Below are positions 22,679 to 30,470 of a stretch of DNA of 32,616 nucleotides, in pieces. How positions within the stretch are numbered: the first letter of the stretch is position 1; each line of letters starts with the position of its first letter. Made by a program: the position numbers and the translations under genes. The stretch lies in NCBI GenBank assembly GCA_964528155.1, contig CAZGRL010000036.1, positions 1 to 32,616 on the forward strand. Direction: 5' to 3'. The notes under the pieces were generated by a model. The model was not told the origin of the DNA. It was given only the letters and a program-made list of their open reading frames with translations, and searched no databases. The stretch is from G001797105 sp964528155 (lineage in GTDB: Bacteria; Chloroflexota; Anaerolineae; Anaerolineales; E44-bin32).

Positions 22679-24304
22679 CTATTCCTGGAGAAGAGCCCTG
22701 CGGGTCGCCGCGTCAAATGGATCCAACCCCTTCTCCAGCGAGGCAATCCATGCCAGGCGGGTCCCGGAGTAGCGCCCGTACGCAGAAGGGCTCTCCGTTT
22801 GGAGTGTGTCCAGGAAAACGCGAAACTCAGCGACAGCCTCCGAGGGCCGGCCGAGCATCGCCAGCGCGACTCCACGACTGTCATTGCTGTAACCAGATGG
22901 GTCGGTCCGGATCGCTTTGTCGCAATGCGGCAAGGCCTCGCCCGGGTTCCCGGTCAGACTCATGTCCCAGCAGAGCGCGTTCTGAACACTCGCCGAGTCC
23001 GGGTCAAGCTCCTCGGCGCGTTGAAGCAACGCAATGGCTTCATCGACGGCGTCTGGGTCTTGGTGCAAGAGGGCTATGGCCAGATTCAGGTGAGCCGCCG
23101 CGAAATCTGGGTCTAGTTGGATCGCCTGACGGAAGTCATCGATGGCCCGATCGAGATCCCCATTCTGGTCGCGCTCGATATAGGCAACGCCGCGATTGTT
23201 CGGAACCGAGGCTAACTCAGGCAAGAGTTCGATCGTCTCCGTGTAGTACGCGATCACCTTGTTCTGGTCAGGGGTCGCCTTCTGGCTCTCGAGCAAGCCA
23301 AGGTAGTCGAAGATCGCACCGCGCGCGTTCGGATCCTGAGGCGCGAGTCTGAGCGCTTGTTGAAATACCGCCTCCGCCTGTGTTCCCCGCCCAGCCATGT
23401 AGTGAACCCGGCCAAGCGTGTACAAGGCCATCCATTGCACGTCTTGCGGCAGATCCGTGTTGATCGTCGTGCTGAGTTCTCCACCGGTTTTGATCATCCA
23501 GCGTCGTTCCTGGCTTGCGACCGATCCCTCCCCCGATGGCGCCGAGACGTAGGCCACCACACGACCGCTGTCGTACTCGCCCCAGATCACCAGATCTGCG
23601 GAGAGTCTCAACGCGGTCTGTTGCGCGGCGGAGTCGTCAGGGATCGTGTCCGGCAGGACATCGACGCGCACATCCTCGAGGCCCGAATCGCTGAACACCT
23701 CTCTCAGCGCTTCTTGCAGGCGGCCGGCGACGTTGAACCCGACTTGTTCGCTGGCGTAATTGGCAAATGGACTGACAAGGATGAGGGTCTCGTCAGGGGT
23801 CGCCGGCCTCGGCTCTGAGACGGGACTCGCGGGAAGCGTGCGGCCGAGCCGGGCGACCAGTGTTTGCCACGTACCGGTTGTGATCAGCCCCGCCAGGAGG
23901 AGAGCCAATCCGATCAAAGCGGGGAGCAGCCAGGCTGCGCGAAATGCACGGTGTGAGACAGGGAGGTCAGAGCCGACGACGCCGCCGGGCGTACCTCCAT
24001 CGTCTTCTGACTGGCCGGAAACGTCCGGGGAAGGAGCGTGGCGTGAGCCGGGCGCCTGGGCGTGAGTGCTTATCGTCTCCGGGCGGAACCCGGCCGCCAT
24101 CAAGAGTTGATCGCGCTCCTCCGGGTCGAGGCGCAGCTTCGCCGCCAGCGCGATCACATCTTCTCTGCGGCGCGGTCTTTGGGTCAACCCCTGCCGCCAA
24201 CGGAAGACAGTCTGGCGGCTCACGCCCAGGCGCCGCGCAAGTTCTGCGTCGGACACCCCGATGCGGTTCACGTATTCAGAAAGAAGCTGCGAGAAGGATT
24301 CCAA
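22679..24304 (-). CDS. Membrane-spanning HTH regulator with extracytoplasmic TPR domain
   Basis: About 541 residues. N-terminal XRE-type helix-turn-helix at 18-38 (DAELARRLGVSRQTVFRWRQG), linker rich in Pro/Ser/Gly, a membrane helix at about 124-146 (AWLLPALIGLALLLAGLI), then an exported part: a TolB/CadC-like alpha-beta domain (ETLILVSPFANYASEQVGFNVAGRL, ADLVIWGEY) and at least four TPR-like repeats (for example VPNNRGVAYIERDQNGDLDRA, AAHLNLAIALLHQ). The layout is that of ToxR/CadC one-component sensors but with an XRE reader head. The start is uncertain: no ATG fits, and I use TTG 24304, with GTG 24337 as alternative, because longer forms run into the divergent VWA gene. No ribosome site supports either. 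Likely target: the palindrome upstream and the VWA gene. Confidence 0.75.
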   Translation of the reverse strand: MESFSQLLSEYVNRIGVSDAELARRLGVSRQTVFRWRQGLTQRPRRREDVIALAAKLRLDPEERDQLLMAAGFRPETISTHAQAPGSRHAPSPDVSGQSEDDGGTPGGVVGSDLPVSHRAFRAAWLLPALIGLALLLAGLITTGTWQTLVARLGRTLPASPVSEPRPATPDETLILVSPFANYASEQVGFNVAGRLQEALREVFSDSGLEDVRVDVLPDTIPDDSAAQQTALRLSADLVIWGEYDSGRVVAYVSAPSGEGSVASQERRWMIKTGGELSTTINTDLPQDVQWMALYTLGRVHYMAGRGTQAEAVFQQALRLAPQDPNARGAIFDYLGLLESQKATPDQNKVIAYYTETIELLPELASVPNNRGVAYIERDQNGDLDRAIDDFRQAIQLDPDFAAAHLNLAIALLHQDPDAVDEAIALLQRAEELDPDSASVQNALCWDMSLTGNPGEALPHCDKAIRTDPSGYSNDSRGVALAMLGRPSEAVAEFRVFLDTLQTESPSAYGRYSGTRLAWIASLEKGLDPFDAATRRALLQE

Positions 24305-24328
24305 TGTCCGACGTTCGCCAGACAGGCC

Positions 24329-24349
24329 GTGTTGCACAGAATGTAACAC
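24329..24349. promoter_or_regulatory. Operator-like palindrome between the HTH/TPR and VWA genes
   Basis: Arms GTGTTGCA (24329-24336) and TGTAACAC (24342-24349) around CAGAA, symmetric at seven of eight positions. It lies between the divergent starts, so one bound regulator could control both. Assignment to the HTH protein is inferred from position. Confidence 0.5.
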
Positions 24350-24425
24350 ACGTGGCAATTGAAGTGTACCGAGGCGACGCCAGAATGGGAGCCAGAACGA
24401 CAATCCCGATTCCCAGGAGGCTCCC

Positions 24426-25925
24426 ATGTCTACACAGGCACGATCGACCACAATGCTCATCGTCTCGCTGTTCGTCACAGCCTTGATCAGCGGCTGTGCC
24501 GCGGGGGTGGATACCTCCAAGGCCTACAGCCGCGGGGCGATCAACCGCGGAGAGATCGTCCCGGCGGATACCATCCGCGTGAATGAGTACCTGAACTACT
24601 ATGACCAGCGCTTCCCCGAGCCGATCGACCAGCCCATCGGTCTCGATCTGCGTCTGGGGAACCCTCAACTCCCCTCAAGTGGGGGTGAGGTGTGGCTCCA
24701 GATCGGGATCCAGGCGCGCGGTCTGTCGAGCCAGGGCAGGACCCCGCTCAATCTGATGCTTGTGCTCGACACCAGCGGCTCGATGGACAGCCCGGACAAG
24801 ATGCCCTATCTGAAGGAGTCGCTCCGGGTGTTCCTTCATAGTCTGCAACCCGATGATTGGGTAGGCATCGTGAGCTACAGTGACAAGGCTCGCGTCCTGA
24901 GGGATGCCCAGCCTGTCGGTGACGGGACGTGGATTGTGCAAACCGTCGATCAGCTCCGGCCAGGCGGGGGCACCAATCTGTACGATGGCCTGATGACAGG
25001 GTTCAAGGAGGTCGACCGCAACTTCGACCTGCGCCGCAACAACAGAGTCATCCTGTTGACCGATGGGCTGGCAAACGTCGGCGTGACGAACCCGGATCGG
25101 ATTGCGGGGGACGCTCTAATCTTCAGTCAACAGGGCATCTATCTGTCCACGATCGGACTGGGGATGGACATGAACGACCCCCTGCTATCCAAGCTTGCCA
25201 GGCAGGGAAACGGTGCATATCACTTCGTCGACTCGGCTCGGGAGATGGACAAAGTCTTCCTCGAGGAGTCGGAAGGCCTGGTTGAGCGAGTGGCGGATGA
25301 TATCCAGATCAGCATCCGCCCCGCGGAGGGTGTCGAGCTGGTCGTGGTGACAGGGCTGGACGGCGTGCCACCGTCGGGGGGCGCTCAAGTTGATATGCCG
25401 CCGATGGGCGCCGGCGACAGCCAGGTCGTGATGGTCCGCCTACAGACACGGCCAGGCCCAATAGGCACTCAGGCGGTGGCGGAGATCGGGGTCAGCTACA
25501 CCGACAGCTTCGCACAGCGAACCCGGGAAATCCGCCAGCAGATCTCAGCGCCCGTTGTGACGACTGGCAATTACGACCCGCTGACTGACATCGAGGTCCG
25601 GCGAAACGCAGCGATCGTGCGGTCGGCCGAGGCACTGAAGGCGATCGACGGGTTGTTCGGTCAGGGCCGATACGCCGAAGCCTGGCAGCTTGCACACGCC
25701 ATGGAGCAAGAACTGCGGTGGATGGCGTCTCGGGCGGGAGACTCCCAGATGGTGCAGGACGCCGACTTGTTTCAGCGGTATCAGGTGACATTGGCCGCGG
25801 CGCTGGGGTATGACCCCGCCTATGGGCCGCCGGAGACCACCTCGGAGTTCGGCGAACAGCCCCAGCGCTGGGGAGCCACGCCGCTCCCTTATGAGGATGT
25901 CCTTCCGACGATCGAGGTGCGCTGA
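24426..25925 (+). CDS. VWA-domain lipoprotein (YfbK-like)
   Basis: A 499-residue exported lipoprotein. Signal peptide with lipobox LISGC ending at Cys24. Then the conserved N-terminal block of YfbK-type proteins, VNEYLNYYDQRFPEP (52-66), followed by the von Willebrand A domain at about 105-290. Its metal-ion adhesion site is complete: DTSGS at 115-119, Thr183 in GGGTNLYDGL and Asp213 in LLTDGLAN. The C-terminal half has a beta-rich region and a helical tail. Such proteins are anchored outside the cytoplasmic membrane and mediate metal-dependent protein contacts; the ligand is unknown. AGGAGG five bases before the ATG fixes the start. Divergent from the membrane HTH/TPR protein, which may sense the same envelope condition. 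Confidence 0.9.
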   Translation: MSTQARSTTMLIVSLFVTALISGCAAGVDTSKAYSRGAINRGEIVPADTIRVNEYLNYYDQRFPEPIDQPIGLDLRLGNPQLPSSGGEVWLQIGIQARGLSSQGRTPLNLMLVLDTSGSMDSPDKMPYLKESLRVFLHSLQPDDWVGIVSYSDKARVLRDAQPVGDGTWIVQTVDQLRPGGGTNLYDGLMTGFKEVDRNFDLRRNNRVILLTDGLANVGVTNPDRIAGDALIFSQQGIYLSTIGLGMDMNDPLLSKLARQGNGAYHFVDSAREMDKVFLEESEGLVERVADDIQISIRPAEGVELVVVTGLDGVPPSGGAQVDMPPMGAGDSQVVMVRLQTRPGPIGTQAVAEIGVSYTDSFAQRTREIRQQISAPVVTTGNYDPLTDIEVRRNAAIVRSAEALKAIDGLFGQGRYAEAWQLAHAMEQELRWMASRAGDSQMVQDADLFQRYQVTLAAALGYDPAYGPPETTSEFGEQPQRWGATPLPYEDVLPTIEVR

Positions 25926-25990
25926 GAAGTCCTGGAGATAGAGCGATGCCAGGCCCCTCGACACCAACTTGCTTAGGATGGTGATTGCAT

Positions 25991-26027
25991 GCCGGCCGGG
26001 GAGAGAAGCAGGCGACCCCCGGCCGGC
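25991..26027. terminator. 11-bp GC hairpin between convergent genes
   Basis: GCCGGCCGGGG (25991-26001) and CCCCGGCCGGC (26017-26027), a perfect stem with a 15-base loop, lie between the VWA gene (+) and the membrane protein gene (-). No U-tract. No gene is seen in the rest of 25926-26107. Confidence 0.45.
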
Positions 26028-26107
26028 TCGCGTCGCGGCAAAGCATCAAGAGAACGCCTTGATCTGTTACGGGTTTCGCCGCCTGTCGGTGGTCGACGTC
26101 GGGAGTC

Positions 26108-26734
26108 TCAGGGGAAGAGGAAACCCGCGCCCATGAGCAAATTCGCTGCGGCCACCATGAGTAGTGCCACGCGGTGGCGGCTCGAGAGCAAGGCCAGCCC
26201 CACGCCAAGACCAGCTGCCACAAGAGGGACGACACTCCAAAGGCCGCCCGACGAGGAGCCCACCAGCAATGAAAGTCCGCCAACGCAGGCGCACAGGGTG
26301 ATCCCCCACCCCGTGAAAGAGCCTGTGCCGCGCACGCGCCACGTGCGGCCAAGTTGGAGCATAGAGACAAGCACGCCCAGTGCCAGCCCGAGGGTCAGGA
26401 ACTGTTGGACCACGTCGAAGGCGGCTGTCCACATCCCTAAAGCCATGAGCAGAGTGGTCACTGCCAGCAGGCGGACCGGACGACGGTGGGTGTGAACGGT
26501 AAGCGCCAGGACGACCGCCACCGGGGCGGAGACAAGGATCAGGAGAGGCCCGATGGAGAACCCACCGAGGTAACTCATCACATTCACACAGCTCAGCAGC
26601 GTGAGCCCGGCCAACGCATAGGCGGCCGATTGGCGGTGGCGCGACCATCGCAGCAACCCGATCAGTGCCGTGATGGCCACGAGTGCCAGGCCATAGAAGA
26701 GAAGCGTGAGCGGGTGGATGGGAAGTGACATCAT
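26108..26734 (-). CDS. Polytopic membrane protein, unknown
   Basis: A 208-residue very hydrophobic protein with six or seven predicted helices (about 9-28, 36-57, 60-80, 88-105, 108-125, 142-160, 166-183, 188-206; some may merge). Short polar loops contain Arg/His clusters (RWSRHRQS, HTHRRPVR). I recognise no family. Two adjacent ATG codons are possible starts and neither has a clear ribosome site. It lies 64 bases after the acyltransferase gene on the same strand, so co-transcription is plausible. Confidence 0.65.
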   Translation of the reverse strand: MMSLPIHPLTLLFYGLALVAITALIGLLRWSRHRQSAAYALAGLTLLSCVNVMSYLGGFSIGPLLILVSAPVAVVLALTVHTHRRPVRLLAVTTLLMALGMWTAAFDVVQQFLTLGLALGVLVSMLQLGRTWRVRGTGSFTGWGITLCACVGGLSLLVGSSSGGLWSVVPLVAAGLGVGLALLSSRHRVALLMVAAANLLMGAGFLFP

Positions 26735-26798
26735 CGCAGGCAGTGCGTAGCGAACGACCTTCGCCCGGAAGTAGCCGGATCAGCCTGGGGGGCTGGTA

Positions 26799-27536
26799 TC
26801 ACGGTGGGGAGGGGATCTTCTCTGCCGGCGGTCCGACTCCGAGGAGTTCGGCCACGCGCGGGTGATCACGGTACACACCGCGATACACCGGAGGAAGCAT
26901 CGCCGCAATGTGGCACATTACCTCGTCGGTGTCGCGGCGCAAGGCGGCGTTGCGTTGGTTGGGGTCAGGCGGTGAAAGGTGGATCGGCTTCCCGAACCGC
27001 ACCTGGATCTTCTGTCGGCGCAAACGGAACAACATTCGGATCGAGCCTTCGGTCCCTGAATGTGCCAGCGGGATGATCGGGACACCGGCCTCGTAAGCAA
27101 GGTAGGCGATGCCCGTCTTGCCGCGAATCAATCCGCCAGTTCGGCTGCGCGTGCCCTCCGGTGCGATCCCGAAGATCCTTCCCTGCCGAAGCCAGTCGAG
27201 GGCCTTATCCAGGGCCTTTCGGTCCACCTGACCGCGCTGGATGAAGATCGCCCCTCCCAACCTGAGAATCGACCCGAATATCAGGTGACGTTCCCATTTC
27301 TCGGCAGCCCAGCCGCTGAAGCGCTCGTCGCCGATCAGTCCGTAGATGAGCGCCGGGTCGTAGATGCTCAGATGATTCGTGGCCAGGATGAAGGGGCCGT
27401 CGGTCGGAAGCCCATCGAGGCCCTCGACCTCGCGCACGGTCAGCAGCGCAAAGAGTCCGTTGAAGAGCCAGCGTAGGAAACGGGCCGTTCGCCGACGCGC
27501 ATTTCTCATCTGCATAGCGGGTTTGTCCGGAGTCAT
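26799..27536 (-). CDS. PlsC-like lysophospholipid acyltransferase
   Basis: A 245-residue 1-acylglycerol-3-phosphate acyltransferase-type protein, which adds the second fatty acyl chain in phosphatidate synthesis at the cytoplasmic membrane. Seen: NHLSIYD at 54-60 (catalytic His55 and Asp60 of the HX4D motif), RLGGAIFIQRG (92-102) and PEGTRSR at 126-132, the acceptor-phosphate site. One hydrophobic N-terminal segment (about 20-34) may anchor it. The start ATG 27536 has GGGGAG seven bases upstream. That ribosome site lies inside the outer arm of a long palindromic element, and the frame reads on upstream right through it, which I consider non-coding. Substrate specificity is not determined. Confidence 0.88.
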   Translation of the reverse strand: MTPDKPAMQMRNARRRTARFLRWLFNGLFALLTVREVEGLDGLPTDGPFILATNHLSIYDPALIYGLIGDERFSGWAAEKWERHLIFGSILRLGGAIFIQRGQVDRKALDKALDWLRQGRIFGIAPEGTRSRTGGLIRGKTGIAYLAYEAGVPIIPLAHSGTEGSIRMLFRLRRQKIQVRFGKPIHLSPPDPNQRNAALRRDTDEVMCHIAAMLPPVYRGVYRDHPRVAELLGVGPPAEKIPSPP

Positions 27537-27637
27537 GTTGCACTCCCCGCATGAGATTGCTTTTTTGGGGGCTGTTTGGCGGCAAAGCCGCCAAACAGCC
27601 CCCAAAAAAGCCACTCTTTGTGCACGGAGTGCAACAT
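27535..27637. repeat. 103-base palindromic element with perfect 23-bp inner stem
   Basis: Inner arms 27561-27583 and 27587-27609 are perfectly complementary (T6 G5 CTG TTTGGCGGC side against GCCGCCAAACAG C5 A6) with a 3-base AAA loop. Outer 12-base arms ATGTTGCACTCC (27535-27546) and GGAGTGCAACAT (27626-27637) are also perfect. The left end touches the acyltransferase start codon and supplies its ribosome site. The T6/A6 flanks would look like a bidirectional terminator, but the flanking genes are divergent, so a mobile palindromic unit or attenuator is more likely. Confidence 0.75.
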
Positions 27638-27669
27638 TCCGCCGGATGCACCCCTGCACAGTGTCTCGA

Positions 27670-27698
27670 TTGTAGGCGGTTTGGCGGGGTGTTACAAT
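27670..27698 (+). promoter_or_regulatory. Predicted promoter for the GNAT-like gene
   Basis: TTGTAG (27670-27675), a 17-base spacer and TACAAT (27693-27698) give a start near 27705 and a leader of about 20 bases. The -10 is good; the -35 matches only its TTG. Confidence 0.45.
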
Positions 27699-27724
27699 GG
27701 GTCGAACACTCTCCTGAGGCACCC

Positions 27725-28852
27725 ATGCTGAGCGTTGACCCCGTCGATGTGAGCGACCGACGCGCCGTCGGTCGGTTTCTTCATCTTCACTTTCGGCTTT
27801 ACCAGGGGCATCCGTTGTGGGTACCGCCGATCATGATCGATGCCGCAACACAGTTGAACCCCAAGAAGCATCCGTTCTACGAACACTCGGAAGCGGCCTT
27901 CTTCATTGCCCGACGGGGAGATGAAGACGTCGGACGGATCGCCGTGTTGAACAATCGGCCATTCAACCAATATCATGATCACCATGACGCGCAGTTCTAT
28001 CTCTTCGAGTGTGTGGATGACATTGGGGTGGCTCGGGCGCTCTTCGATCGGGCGATCGCGTGGGCCAAAGCCAGAGGATTGAATCGGCTGGTGGGTCCCA
28101 AAGGCTTTGGCGCCCTCGATGGATACGGAATGCTCATCGAAGGGTTCGAATTCCGGCCGGCGATGACGATGATGAACTACAACCCGCCCTACTACCCGAC
28201 TTTCATGGAGAAACTCGGATTCCAGAAAGAGGTCGATTGCATCTCCTGCTATTTGGGCTCCACGCAGTTCGGACTCCCGGAGCGCGTTCATCGTATTGCC
28301 GAGCGGGCGGCCCGGCGTAGCGGGCTGGAGGTCAAGCGTTTCCAGAGCAAGAAGGAGCTGCGCCAATGGGCAGAGAGAATCGGTCGGACATATAACCAGG
28401 TTTTCATCAACAACTGGGAGTATTATCCGCTGTCGGATCGGGAGATCGTGTTTCTAATCGACAATCTGATGACGGTTGCCGATCCGCGGCTGATCAAGAT
28501 CATCACGCACGGAGACGAGGCCGTCGGCTTGCTGTTCGCATTTCCGGATGTCTCGGCTGCAATTCAGCGCAGTCGGGGCCGGTTGTTCCCCTCTGGAATC
28601 ATCGACCTCTTGATCGAGTTCAAGCGCACGAAGTGGGTTGCGCTCAACGGCGCCGGGATCCTGCCTGAGTTCCAGGGACGCGGCGGCAACGCACTGTTGT
28701 ATTCGGAGATGGAGAAGACCATCAAGCAGGCGGGGTTTCTGCACGCCGACCTGACACAGGTGGCTGAGAGCGCCGTCCAGATGCGCCACGACCTTGAAAA
28801 TGTGGGCGGTGTGCCGTATAAGAACCATCGGGTATTCGGTCGAGATCTGTAA
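27725..28852 (+). CDS. GNAT-fold acetyltransferase-like protein (YghO-like)
   Basis: A 375-residue protein of the YghO-like acyl-CoA N-acyltransferase group, with two GNAT-like halves. Seen: FYEHSEAAFFIARRGDEDVGRIAVLNN (about 56-82), ARGLNRLVGPKGFGALDGYGMLIEGF (about 116-141), and in the second half WVALNGAGILPEFQGRGGNALLYSEME. Here PEFQGRGGNALL has the form of the acetyl-CoA-binding Q/RxxGxG/A loop. Substrate unknown; relatives are annotated as N-acetyltransferases without experimental substrates. ATG 27725 with GAGG about 6 bases upstream; the upstream frame crosses the palindromic element and is ignored. Probably co-transcribed with the following gene. Confidence 0.8.
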   Translation: MLSVDPVDVSDRRAVGRFLHLHFRLYQGHPLWVPPIMIDAATQLNPKKHPFYEHSEAAFFIARRGDEDVGRIAVLNNRPFNQYHDHHDAQFYLFECVDDIGVARALFDRAIAWAKARGLNRLVGPKGFGALDGYGMLIEGFEFRPAMTMMNYNPPYYPTFMEKLGFQKEVDCISCYLGSTQFGLPERVHRIAERAARRSGLEVKRFQSKKELRQWAERIGRTYNQVFINNWEYYPLSDREIVFLIDNLMTVADPRLIKIITHGDEAVGLLFAFPDVSAAIQRSRGRLFPSGIIDLLIEFKRTKWVALNGAGILPEFQGRGGNALLYSEMEKTIKQAGFLHADLTQVAESAVQMRHDLENVGGVPYKNHRVFGRDL

Positions 28853-28923
28853 TGTGGTAGTTGTCCAGACAGGACGGCCGGGCCCGATCGGCCGGAGCCG
28901 ATGGGCCCGTGGTGAGGTGGGTG

Positions 28924-30399
28924 ATGGGAGTGACGAAAGAAGAAGTCGAGGTAGATCATCTGCATGACTGGCTTCGAACGCTGCATGTGAGCTTCGTGCC
29001 CGGGCCGGTGACCGCGCTCACGGCGGAAGTGGCAAGCGGGATCCTGGAGCACTTTCGCGCTGCTGGCCACCAAGTGCAGTCGGACCCGAACGGGGACACA
29101 GACATCATTCTGACCACGGCGACGTTCGGCGAACCCGTTGGTTGGCGCACCTCGCTGATGCTCTCGAGCCGACGACGCTATGGCCTGCATCACTCTCCCA
29201 CGATCTACACTCTGGTGCATGTCACGCCGGAGCAGCTGGAAGCGACGCTGGATCATTTTCGCAGAGTGCTCTCGAAAGAGCCGCCTGACCCGGCCGATTT
29301 CGCCTTCCCCGGCATGGCGCCAACGGCGTATCGAGTTCTTATCGAACAAGGGCGTCGCGGCGGTCCGATCATGGCCATGGAACGCCTCGTGCAATCTCAG
29401 ACCATGAGCATCCACGTGCTGCTCCTGGTTGGTGACAGCCGGCCGCATTTCGTCTACCACTTCGATCTTGTCGGGGCGCACCCGCGCAGCATGGCCGGTG
29501 AGCTTGAAGCGTTCTACCGTGACATCGTGTTGAGGATCGTGACGGTGGAGTCCACGCACGAAGTGACCGGGCACGAGCTTGTGGGGGAGATGCTTGCCGA
29601 CTCGGCCTGGAAGGATCTGCCCGTGCCCAAGGCGATGAAGGCGGCGGCGTTAGAGCTCGGCCAGCGTCAGTTCTTCACGGAGATGGTCCGCGTCGCCGAT
29701 CTCGTCCAGGTTCCCGCGCTGCACGATGCCGTGGCCGAGCAGTATAGCGAAGGCTGTTTTGCGACCTGGGAGCCGGCGCTGGATGCGCTTGTGGCAACTG
29801 TGACCGGTAGCGCCAGGCCGGTGGACAAAGGGAAGATCGGCGATGATGATCTCGCCGTCATTGTCGGCGTGCGTCTGGATGGCAAGGGCGCGCTCATTCG
29901 GCATGTCGAAGGCAAGCGCAATGATCCGCCTTCATCAGAGGCGGTCGAGATGATGGAAATGGATACCCGGCTGCCCAAGATCGTATTGGGTCCGGAGTGG
30001 GGAGAAAGCTGCGAGGTGCCTGTCGCTCGCTCGAAACTACATGGGCATCGAGGCGTGGCGGCCTATGATCCGAGGCATGTCGAGTTTCTTCCGCTCGATC
30101 CGCCCTACTATCACTATCTGGTGTCGTGCGCCACGGAAGCGCAGGCCAGAGGGATCAAAGAGGCCTTTGCGCGATCGAACGCCCTCAATCACCCGGACGA
30201 CCCCCGCCAGCTGGCGTTCACCGTGCTCCCGGGGCATGGGGTGGTCATCGTCGAGAAGTGGGTGCCCGGTAAGGCCCCCTTCCAGGTCATGTGGGAAGCC
30301 ATGGACTCCGGGAGGCTGGAGCCGGCAAATGAGATCCCTCAAGGGCCGATGGATTTCATGCCGGGATCGGATGGGAGAATGATCCTGCGCGCCGACTGA
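28924..30399 (+). CDS. Conserved-looking 491-residue protein, unknown
   Basis: I do not recognise this family. It appears soluble: no signal peptide, no membrane helices. The N-terminal third contains TDIILTTATFGEPVGWRTSLMLSSRRRYGL and HSPTIYTLVHV, suggestive of an alpha-beta fold. The middle is helical with EVTGHELVGEMLADSAW, and the C-terminal part has an acidic/basic stretch (VEGKRNDPPSSEAVEMMEM) followed by SCATEAQARGIKEAFARSN. It is not obviously repetitive. The start is placed at ATG 28924, with GAGG about 7 bases before it; the frame is open for another 21 codons. It lies 71 bases after the GNAT-like gene and ends before a good terminator, so the two probably form one transcript. Confidence 0.75.
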   Translation: MGVTKEEVEVDHLHDWLRTLHVSFVPGPVTALTAEVASGILEHFRAAGHQVQSDPNGDTDIILTTATFGEPVGWRTSLMLSSRRRYGLHHSPTIYTLVHVTPEQLEATLDHFRRVLSKEPPDPADFAFPGMAPTAYRVLIEQGRRGGPIMAMERLVQSQTMSIHVLLLVGDSRPHFVYHFDLVGAHPRSMAGELEAFYRDIVLRIVTVESTHEVTGHELVGEMLADSAWKDLPVPKAMKAAALELGQRQFFTEMVRVADLVQVPALHDAVAEQYSEGCFATWEPALDALVATVTGSARPVDKGKIGDDDLAVIVGVRLDGKGALIRHVEGKRNDPPSSEAVEMMEMDTRLPKIVLGPEWGESCEVPVARSKLHGHRGVAAYDPRHVEFLPLDPPYYHYLVSCATEAQARGIKEAFARSNALNHPDDPRQLAFTVLPGHGVVIVEKWVPGKAPFQVMWEAMDSGRLEPANEIPQGPMDFMPGSDGRMILRAD

Positions 30400-30432
30400 G
30401 TGCCTGGAGCATCTCGCCCGCGGTCAGGCTCG

Positions 30433-30465
30433 GCACCCGGATGTTCGCCTCGGGTGCTTTTGTTT
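30433..30465 (+). terminator. Intrinsic terminator
   Basis: GCACCCG (30433-30439), 11-base loop, CGGGTGC (30451-30457), then TTTTGTTT. A normal rho-independent terminator for the plus-strand GNAT/unknown operon, located between convergent genes and just before the aldo/keto reductase stop. Confidence 0.75.
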
Positions 30466-30470
30466 CGGCT

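Noticed and set aside
27537..27722. N-terminal extension of the acyltransferase through the palindrome
   Set aside because: Reads across both arms of the palindromic element; the ATG at 27536 has its own ribosome site and matches the family start.
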